Source: Gammaproteobacteria bacterium
GTDB taxonomy: Bacteria > Pseudomonadota > Gammaproteobacteria > Arenicellales > Poriferihabitantaceae
Reading direction: 5' to 3'
Assembly (NCBI GenBank): GCA_024679435.1
Contig: JAIBDK010000121.1
Location: 1-7,092 of the forward strand
Length of the DNA: 7,092 nt
Shown here: piece after piece, positions 1 through 5,091 of the stretch
Numbering within the stretch: the stretch's first letter is position 1
Layout: every line of letters begins with the position of its first letter
Program-made: the position numbers and the translations under genes
The notes under the pieces: model-generated
What the model saw: the letters and a program-made list of their open reading frames with translations, nothing else
Told to the model about the DNA's origin: nothing
The model's database searches: none

Positions 1-805
1 ACCCAAATACCATGCTCGGAAATGCGGCGCTGTATTGCCACAACCTGCGGTTAGCATCCGGCAGGTGATCGTATTCAGGCAGTAACTTTTGATACATTTT
101 AACGCTCCAGTTAGAGCCGATTTTCTCGTTGATATTTCCGTATGAGACCGGGATTCCATCGATCATAGTGTCAGTGTAATCTTTCCCGTAAAGTTGTTGT
201 AGTGAAGGGTGTCCGATGGGCACATGGTAGCCTTCGTTGTCGATATCGTGAACGACTTTCCAGTTATAGGGTCTTTCCTGTGAGTAGTTACTTCCAGCTA
301 CTGGCAACATTTCTTCAGTACGGTAGGGAGCGAACAGTTTTTCTACGGGCTGCATAACGTCATGCATTGCGGCTCCACCCGAGACAAATCGAATAAAGAT
401 AAAGCCCATCCAGATATCAATATCTATGGGGACCAGGCCATTTTCTGTTTTATCCAGGTTTTGAAAAGTAGATTCAGCCGGGACACCGATAAGGTTTCCC
501 TCTAATTTATAGGTCCAGCCATGGAAAGGGCAGGTCAATGCGTGTGCGCATTTTCCTGATGGTTGATCTTTGAGTTTTGCTCCACGGTGTCTGCATACAT
601 TGTGAAACGCTCGAATCTTGTTATCATTTCCACGTATTACAATCGCGCGTTCATCAACCGCATCCAGTGTCAAAAAATCTCTGGGCGACGGCATGTCGTT
701 AACATGTCCTACCAGTAGCCAGTTCTTTTTGAAAAGCTCCTGTTTTTCCAGTTCCAGGAATTCAGTATCGTAATAGGTCCATACAGGAAGATACTGGTCC
801 GTCAT
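1..805 (-). other. C-terminal Rieske oxygenase alpha-subunit domain of the fusion protein (partial)
   Basis: From Met226 the protein reads like the start of a free-standing Rieske oxygenase (YYDTEFLELEKQELFKKNWL). The [2Fe-2S] motif is CRH ... CPFH at residues 296-320, and the catalytic motif NEGYHVPIGH is at 415-424. The inter-subunit bridging residue, three before the first iron histidine, is Glu416 rather than the Asp of classical aromatic dioxygenases. Carnitine oxygenase CntA also uses a glutamate there. Such enzymes receive electrons from a flavin/ferredoxin reductase, which is not encoded in this window. Aromatic-ring hydroxylation cannot be excluded. Confidence 0.87.
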
Positions 806-1480
806 TTGTGGCTTACATAGATCTGTTTTCTCATGATTCGCTGTTGCATTGGACGACGGTCTTGAAATTTCAGGAAAGATTGCAAACAAATAGTTAGCAC
901 AAACTTGTCGCGCATGATCACGGTCAAAGTCAGCCGTATGATAGAGATAGTCTTGCCATAAACCGTCAAGAATCCCTTCTAGTCCTCTCGAAAGGACGCT
1001 GGCATTATTTGGTTCATGATTATGCTTTTCACAGATTTGACATATCAGATCAGCCAGGGTTTTTTGGAACCACATGTCCTGTTCCCCGCAAATTTCCATG
1101 TATTCCTTTCTGGCACTGCTTTCGCTGCAAAATGCCCACCAAACCGAGATTTTATTGATATCGCATAACTGTGGTCTGAAATAGGCATCAATGAGGGCGA
1201 AGATTTTCCCTTCTGCATGATTCTCACTATTGATGGCTGTGTTGATTGTTTCCCGATATTCATCACTGAGCGCCTTTAGCGTGCCCAGCAGTAATTGCTC
1301 CTTGCTGTTAAAGTAAAAGGTCACGATTCCTGCGGATAGTTGGGCTTCCTTAGTTACTTTTGCAACTGTAGTCTTGGATAATCCAAACTGACTGATTACT
1401 TTGACAGTTGCGTTAATAAGTTGTGAACGACGATTGTCCTTGGTGTCTCTTGTATTGCGGGTTGTTTTCTCGTCAAGCAT
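1..1480 (-). CDS. BetI-like TetR repressor fused to a Rieske non-heme iron oxygenase alpha subunit (C-terminus cut by window edge)
   Basis: One open frame of 493 codons starts at ATG 1478-1480 and leaves the window without a stop. Residues 17-63 are a TetR-type DNA-binding domain (helix-turn-helix about 33-57, ending FYFNSKEQL). The ligand domain ends with GLEGILDGLW (166-175), as in BetI. After a linker (about 204-229) an oxygenase follows: Rieske cluster ligands C296-x-H298 and C317-x2-H320 (CPFHGW), then mononuclear iron ligands H419 and H424 with E416 at the bridging position (NEGYHVPIGH). About 100-130 residues, including the third iron ligand, should lie beyond the edge. Members of these families are normally separate proteins, a regulator of about 200 residues and an oxygenase of about 370-430. 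No Shine-Dalgarno sequence is visible before the start or before the internal Met226. It is divergent from the amine oxidase gene. Family calls are strong; the substrate is inferred to be a methylated or quaternary amine. Confidence 0.88.
   Translation of the reverse strand, partial: MLDEKTTRNTRDTKDNRRSQLINATVKVISQFGLSKTTVAKVTKEAQLSAGIVTFYFNSKEQLLLGTLKALSDEYRETINTAINSENHAEGKIFALIDAYFRPQLCDINKISVWWAFCSESSARKEYMEICGEQDMWFQKTLADLICQICEKHNHEPNNASVLSRGLEGILDGLWQDYLYHTADFDRDHARQVCANYLFAIFPEISRPSSNATANHEKTDLCKPQMTDQYLPVWTYYDTEFLELEKQELFKKNWLLVGHVNDMPSPRDFLTLDAVDERAIVIRGNDNKIRAFHNVCRHRGAKLKDQPSGKCAHALTCPFHGWTYKLEGNLIGVPAESTFQNLDKTENGLVPIDIDIWMGFIFIRFVSGGAAMHDVMQPVEKLFAPYRTEEMLPVAGSNYSQERPYNWKVVHDIDNEGYHVPIGHPSLQQLYGKDYTDTMIDGIPVSYGNINEKIGSNWSVKMYQKLLPEYDHLPDANRRLWQYSAAFPSMVFG
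869..1480 (-). other. N-terminal TetR/BetI-like regulator domain of the fusion protein
   Basis: Residues 1-204 make up a complete TetR-family protein. The N-terminal helices (RRSQLINATVKVISQFGL, 17-34) and the recognition-helix region (LSAGIVTFYF, 48-57) closely follow the BetI pattern, as does the late-domain DGLW stretch at 172-175. BetI represses choline and betaine genes in other proteobacteria. The domain is intact, with no stop, frameshift or missing helix visible, so DNA binding is expected. Its likely target is the inverted repeat in the divergent promoter at 1523-1540. The ligand is unknown. BetI is the closest relative I recognise, but a related TetR subgroup is possible. Confidence 0.82.
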
Positions 1481-1491
1481 GATAATAGGGC

Positions 1492-1520
1492 TTGGTTAGT
1501 GTGTTGAATGATTATATAAT
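1492..1520 (+). promoter_or_regulatory. Predicted sigma70-type promoter for the flavin amine oxidase gene
   Basis: A perfect TATAAT at 1515-1520 lies 17 bp after TTGGTT at 1492-1497, a weak -35 element matching only the first three bases. Transcription would start near 1527, inside the inverted repeat at 1523-1540, with a leader of about 46 nt before the ATG at 1574. The two divergent -10 boxes share the palindrome ATTATATAAT (1511-1520). Confidence 0.45.
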
Positions 1521-1533
1521 ATATTGAATGATT
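1504..1533 (+). repeat. Direct repeat TTGAATGATT, two copies 20 bp apart
   Basis: The same 10-mer occurs at 1504-1513 and 1524-1533. The 20-bp period is close to two helical turns, so two proteins bound here would face the same side of the DNA. The second copy contains the left half of the inverted repeat at 1523-1540. The first copy has no inverted partner. This suggests a second, weaker operator half or an activator site. Confidence 0.6.
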
Positions 1534-1539
1534 GTTCAA
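1511..1539 (-). promoter_or_regulatory. Predicted sigma70-type promoter for the BetI-Rieske fusion gene
   Basis: Read on the minus strand, a perfect TATAAT (plus 1511-1516) lies 17 bp from TTGAAC (plus 1534-1539, four of six matches to TTGACA). Transcription would start near 1504, giving a leader of about 24 nt. The -35 element lies inside the inverted repeat at 1523-1540, so a bound repressor would block it. This is a consensus match by eye only. Confidence 0.5.
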
Positions 1540-1540
1540 T
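1523..1540. promoter_or_regulatory. Candidate operator: inverted repeat ATTGAA-N6-TTCAAT
   Basis: This is a perfect 6-bp inverted repeat with a 6-bp spacer, in the divergent region between the regulator fusion and the amine oxidase. It covers the -35 box of one predicted promoter and the predicted start point of the other. The half-site resembles the ATTGAA-type halves I recall for BetI operators. The likely ligand is the fusion protein's own DNA-binding domain, by location and family; this is inference. Confidence 0.55.
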
Positions 1541-1573
1541 TCTTAAGAGTTTTATAAAACGTAGCGATTAAAA

Positions 1574-2860
1574 ATGTCAAATATTCAGGGAAACACGAGT
1601 CAAACCAGGAATACCGATTATCCATTGGTGATTATCGGTGCGGGCGCAGCGGGATTGGGTGCGTCTGAAAAAGCTAAACAAGAGAAAATAGACCACCTTG
1701 TGCTGGAAGCATCACACCGGATAGGGGGAAGGGGGCTGACAGAATACCTGGAAGGCACGATCCCGGTAGATCTTGGATGTCACTGGATGCACTGTGCCAG
1801 CAAGAATCCTTACGTTAAGTGGGCAGATAAGCTTGGCTTTGAGTATCAAAAAGATTCTGACTTTAACTACACGGCTTTCTCAGGCGGAAAATGGCTGGAG
1901 AAAGATCAGGCTCACCAGATCTGGAACTTTATTGCGCAATGTAATTCCAATATTATTGCGTTATATACGGAATCCAGAGAAAGCGCGATTGCTGATGGTG
2001 TCGATGTAGAATCAGAGTGGGCTCCATACGCGTATTACTGGTATTCGTTGATGCATTCAAATGACGTGGACCAGGTTTCAGTTCAGGATTTGTTTGATTT
2101 CGACGAAACCCATGAAGACTGGCCGGTAAAGCAAGGTTACGGGGCTTTAATAGAGAAGCAGGGGCAGAATTGCCCGGTGCAATTGAATACTCAGGTCTCG
2201 AAAATAGACTGGAGCAGTAATTCTGTCAAACTGACGACCAATAAAGGCATAATTACCGCGGATAAGTTAATTATCACCGTGTCCACCGGCGTCCTGGCAT
2301 CGGGTGAAATAGAGTTTTATCCTGAGCTTCCAGAATCAAAACAGAATGCTATCTATTCATTGCCACTGGGTAATTCTAACTATCAATTTTTCAGCGTCGA
2401 AAAGGATGCTTTTGATCCTGGCACTCCGGAGATGATGAAATATATAGAGGACGATATATCCATGTTGATTCATATTCAGCCTTTTGGAGCTCCCTGTGCA
2501 TATACAAGCACCGGTGGACGCTTTGCGTGGTGGCTGGAAAAGCAAGGTACCGAGGCATCCCGATCTTATTTTGAAAAAGCGTTGGTTTCTGTTTTTGGGT
2601 CAAATATCAGATCGCGGTGTCGCGAATTTAAAGTGAGTGCCTGGGGCTACGATCCCTTAATAAGAGGTGCGTATTCTTCCCAGAAACCAGGTAGTGTTGA
2701 TCAGAGAAAAATATTAAAAACGCCTCTAAATGAGATGCTGTATTTTGCCGGGGAAGCGACTTCTCTTGATTTTCTGAATACTGCTCACGGTGCTTTTATT
2801 TCGGGCCAGCGCGCCGTAGAAGAGGTTGTAAATGGCGTTGAGAGTATTCAATTCAAGTAA
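1574..2860 (+). CDS. Flavin-containing amine oxidase, polyamine-oxidase-like (FAD)
   Basis: This is a cytoplasmic FAD enzyme of the monoamine/polyamine oxidase family. It has the dinucleotide-binding motif GAGAAG (22-27) with the ribose-binding acid E45, GGRG (51-54), the HWMH segment (70-73) that matches the GAHWIHG region of eukaryotic polyamine and spermine oxidases, TVSTGVL (235-241), and the C-terminal FAD signature YFAGEAT (390-396) followed by a helix with AHGAFISGQRA. The length of 428 residues is normal, and no signal peptide is visible. The lysine usual for the family near the flavin N5, expected after an Asn in this region, appears to be Tyr270. The start at 1574 fits the conserved N-terminus but has no clear Shine-Dalgarno sequence. 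Its position opposite a BetI-like repressor suggests an amine substrate induced by that ligand. The exact substrate and electron acceptor cannot be told. Confidence 0.88.
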   Translation: MSNIQGNTSQTRNTDYPLVIIGAGAAGLGASEKAKQEKIDHLVLEASHRIGGRGLTEYLEGTIPVDLGCHWMHCASKNPYVKWADKLGFEYQKDSDFNYTAFSGGKWLEKDQAHQIWNFIAQCNSNIIALYTESRESAIADGVDVESEWAPYAYYWYSLMHSNDVDQVSVQDLFDFDETHEDWPVKQGYGALIEKQGQNCPVQLNTQVSKIDWSSNSVKLTTNKGIITADKLIITVSTGVLASGEIEFYPELPESKQNAIYSLPLGNSNYQFFSVEKDAFDPGTPEMMKYIEDDISMLIHIQPFGAPCAYTSTGGRFAWWLEKQGTEASRSYFEKALVSVFGSNIRSRCREFKVSAWGYDPLIRGAYSSQKPGSVDQRKILKTPLNEMLYFAGEATSLDFLNTAHGAFISGQRAVEEVVNGVESIQFK

Positions 2861-2866
2861 GAAGCG

Positions 2867-3715
2867 TCAGATCATCAGTTGGGACTCTTTTATTGGCACG
2901 GCCTGCATTGATTTTTCATGGGCTGGGAGCACAGACATAGAGGGCCAGCGTCCAGATTGGAGTGCATCCATATAATCCCTTGGCAGGCCGGATTCTTTCA
3001 TTTTTCTCATGGTAGACCGAAAATCGAATTCGAGGCGATGCCAACTGGCCTTGATTCCGCCATTAACGGGATTCAGTAACAGATACCAGGTAGAATTGGT
3101 GCCGTCGTTAGCGGGCATTCCAATGACTCCCGGATTGAGCCAGTAGCCCTTGTTAAGTTTCTGACCAAAAGGCAGTCCACAATGTCCGCCAATGACGCAA
3201 TCAACCCCCATATGTTCGAGATGGTCTGACTTTATTTTTTTATCGCTGGAGCAAAATACGAAGTCACTGAAGTCTTCCATGCTGCCGTGGACAACGGCGA
3301 AGCGAGTATTACAAAGTGCGAAATCTATCCGTGTGGGCAGGGATTTCATCCAGTTTTTGTTTGCTTTGCTAACGCTGCGAATTGCATGGTTGTACCAGTC
3401 AATCGATAAAGTGGCGCATACAGACCCCTCTTCAAAGCCGCACCCGCAATCTGAAAGATCATTGCCCAGGGCATCTTCACAATTTCCCATTACTACGTGG
3501 CAACCCCATTCACGTATCTGGTTAACGGTAGCTTCTGGCTCTGCGCAGTAGGCGATAGTGTCTCCAGTACAAATCACTCGGTCAGGTGAAATACCTAGCC
3601 GTCCCGCGCAGTCTCTTACGGCGACGGTTGCCTGCAGGTTACTATACGGACCGCCGAATAATAGTATTGGAGGTGCGATAGCTGATAAATTGAGTTTGTT
3701 TAATTCGGTGATCAT
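2867..3715 (-). CDS. Calcineurin-like metallophosphoesterase homologue with a degenerate active site
   Basis: The fold is recognisable from the ordered motifs of YfcE-type phosphoesterases: CTGD (49-52), MGNCE (76-80), VVHGS (141-145), GGHCGLPF (176-183) and LNPGVIGMP (193-201). Several catalytic positions differ. The first motif GDxHGN is GGPYSN (21-26), so the Asp and His ligands are Gly22 and Tyr24. GNHD is GNCE, with Cys79, and GHTH is GHCG, which loses the last His (Gly180). Cysteines are enriched (C79, C90, C92, C100). I recall other bacterial homologues with the same GGPYSN/GNCE/GHCG pattern, so this is probably a distinct subfamily rather than decay. The gene follows the secreted-protein gene by 47 bp on the same strand and ends tail to tail with the amine oxidase, 6 bp apart. 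The substrate is unknown; phosphatase activity should not be assumed. Confidence 0.78.
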   Translation of the reverse strand: MITELNKLNLSAIAPPILLFGGPYSNLQATVAVRDCAGRLGISPDRVICTGDTIAYCAEPEATVNQIREWGCHVVMGNCEDALGNDLSDCGCGFEEGSVCATLSIDWYNHAIRSVSKANKNWMKSLPTRIDFALCNTRFAVVHGSMEDFSDFVFCSSDKKIKSDHLEHMGVDCVIGGHCGLPFGQKLNKGYWLNPGVIGMPANDGTNSTWYLLLNPVNGGIKASWHRLEFDFRSTMRKMKESGLPRDYMDALQSGRWPSMSVLPAHEKSMQAVPIKESQLMI

Positions 3716-3741
3716 ATTAGGTTTTGACTCTTTGTTTATGA

Positions 3742-3753
3742 TTCAATATTGAA
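3742..3753. promoter_or_regulatory. Perfect 12-bp palindrome TTCAATATTGAA upstream of the phosphoesterase gene
   Basis: The palindrome sits in the 47-bp gap between the secreted-protein gene and the phosphoesterase start, about 27 bp before the ATG. It is built from the same ATTGAA/TTCAAT halves as the candidate operator at 1523-1540, but in the opposite arrangement and without a spacer. It could be a second regulator site. The region is AT-rich, so a chance palindrome is quite possible. Confidence 0.3.
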
Positions 3754-3762
3754 AATAGAATT

Positions 3763-4950
3763 TTAGCCTGGGTTTAAGCATTCTGGAAAATTCAAACTAT
3801 CGTGCTGAATAATCGTATCTGGAGAATGATAAGGAATCGATATTCTGATTTTTGAGCTTTTTCTGATTGATGATGGTGCTTCCGTGTCTGTTGACAAGGA
3901 CTGATACAGTTTAATTGACTGATCTCTATTGCCAAGGGTGTCTAAGGAATTCGCCTGTGCAAAAATTCGATGCCACTTAAGCTCATTATTTCCATCCTTG
4001 AGCATCTCAGTATTGCCCAGATTAGCATGGATTCTGTACGAAGACATTTCAATCAACTGGACATAATCGTAGTTTCCGTATCCGGAAAGGGCATTATTTT
4101 CAGCGTCGTTAGAGAGTCGCTGATTTTCAGTCAGCGCCAAATCGCTTCGCCCACAACGAATATACAGTCCCTGGTAGACCAGTGACAGGTCTGTATTATG
4201 TGGGTAATGGTCTAAAAGCTGTTTTGCAAGTCCCTGGTAATTGCAGTGATTTGGTAGCCTCCAGGGTACTTCAGAGAGCAAAACCCGCGCAGCTTCTGGT
4301 CCGAGAATGGTTGAATTTCTGACAGAAAACTCAATCAAACGAATCGCTTCCTCCAGAGACCCGTGGGGTGTTACTTTTGAGCTTAACCACTGAAATTCTT
4401 CCGGTATTAGATTTGTATACAAATAATACAAGCCGATCATCAATGATGCCGCTGCCCGTCCCGGTTTATCTGATGCAGGCTCCTTCAAATAAGTTTCCAG
4501 ATTCTCAATGGATTCGATTCCGACTCGATATCCCGATAAAGCCTGGTCATTGGCAAATAATGCCCGAGCTGTTAGTGCGCCTGCGAGTCCCCATGCAAGC
4601 TGCAAAGCGGGGGAGGGGGCACTGTTAAACCGGGATTCAAGTATATTCACCTCCCCAACAAGCAGCGATTTGTCTAGTGTGCGATTCGACAGACGAACCT
4701 CAATAAGTTTTTTATACCATTCGATTAATGCGGCATAAAATGTGGGTGATGGAATTAGCTGATAAGCAGACAAATCCGGATCAAGATGCAGTTGGGCCAC
4801 GCCTGGATTGGCATTCAGCAGGCTGTTGACTATGAGTCGTTCGGTGGCGGTTTCACAGGCGCGCAGATTGGCGGGTGATAACTGGAGAGTCAGCAGCAAT
4901 CCACACAATGGTAAGCTTCGAAGTGTTTTAAAACATACCCATCGGTTCAT
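3763..4950 (-). CDS. Secreted all-helical (TPR-like) protein of unknown function
   Basis: I do not recognise a named family. The N-terminus has a basic start, a hydrophobic core (LCGLLLTLQL, 15-24) and a likely cleavage after Ala31 (NLRA|C), so export to the periplasm is expected. The LRAC cysteine resembles a lipobox, but Arg before the Ala is atypical, so a lipoprotein anchor is uncertain. The rest looks alpha-helical with amphipathic helix pairs like tetratricopeptide repeats: about 115-155, 165-215, 238-280 and 325-352 (FAQANSLDTLGNRDQSIKLYQ). Cys237 and Cys266 could form a disulfide. The 395-residue frame is intact. It starts 141 bp behind the aminotransferase stop and precedes the phosphoesterase by 47 bp, so shared transcription with the latter is likely. 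A role as a binding or scaffold protein is a guess from the fold only. Confidence 0.7.
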   Translation of the reverse strand: MNRWVCFKTLRSLPLCGLLLTLQLSPANLRACETATERLIVNSLLNANPGVAQLHLDPDLSAYQLIPSPTFYAALIEWYKKLIEVRLSNRTLDKSLLVGEVNILESRFNSAPSPALQLAWGLAGALTARALFANDQALSGYRVGIESIENLETYLKEPASDKPGRAAASLMIGLYYLYTNLIPEEFQWLSSKVTPHGSLEEAIRLIEFSVRNSTILGPEAARVLLSEVPWRLPNHCNYQGLAKQLLDHYPHNTDLSLVYQGLYIRCGRSDLALTENQRLSNDAENNALSGYGNYDYVQLIEMSSYRIHANLGNTEMLKDGNNELKWHRIFAQANSLDTLGNRDQSIKLYQSLSTDTEAPSSIRKSSKIRISIPYHSPDTIIQHDSLNFPECLNPG

Positions 4951-5007
4951 TGTTCGATATAGATAACTGAATGGGGCTGAGATGAGGGTCTTTTAGTCGA
5001 ATTCCTC

Positions 5008-5090
5008 GGATAAAAGATTCTCTCCAAACCCGTTAAACCGCTTCTTACTCTGGTAATGCGGTTCACTCTTTATCGGGTTTCCCGAATCCG
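5008..5090. other. Nested inverted-repeat structure behind the aminotransferase stop (possible structured 3' end or leader)
   Basis: Four concentric perfect inverted repeats occur in 83 bp: CGGAT/ATCCG (5008-5012, 5086-5090), AAACCCG/CGGGTTT (5026-5032, 5074-5080), AACCGC/GCGGTT (5036-5041, 5058-5063) and TTAC/GTAA (5045-5048, 5053-5056). An alternative small hairpin, TCGGG-TTT-CCCGA, lies at 5073-5085. The element sits between the aminotransferase stop and the secreted-protein gene. No long U-run follows on the minus strand, so it is not a standard intrinsic terminator. It may instead be a processing site, a weak terminator or a leader structure. Confidence 0.45.
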
Positions 5091-5091
5091 A

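Noticed and set aside
1045..1266. Minus-strand frame of 73 codons
   Set aside because: It overlaps the TetR part of the fusion in another frame and has no family motif.
806..1480. Separate TetR gene ending before the Rieske gene
   Set aside because: Codon-by-codon reading of the frame finds no stop between the TetR and Rieske domains, so two separate genes are not supported by this sequence.
3192..3551. Plus-strand frame of 119 codons
   Set aside because: It lies antisense inside the phosphoesterase gene, has no recognisable motif and reads like a shadow of the real gene.
4855..4866. Lipoprotein signal (LRAC) in the secreted protein
   Set aside because: Arg at the position before Ala is atypical for a lipobox. 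Kept only as an uncertain alternative to ordinary cleavage.
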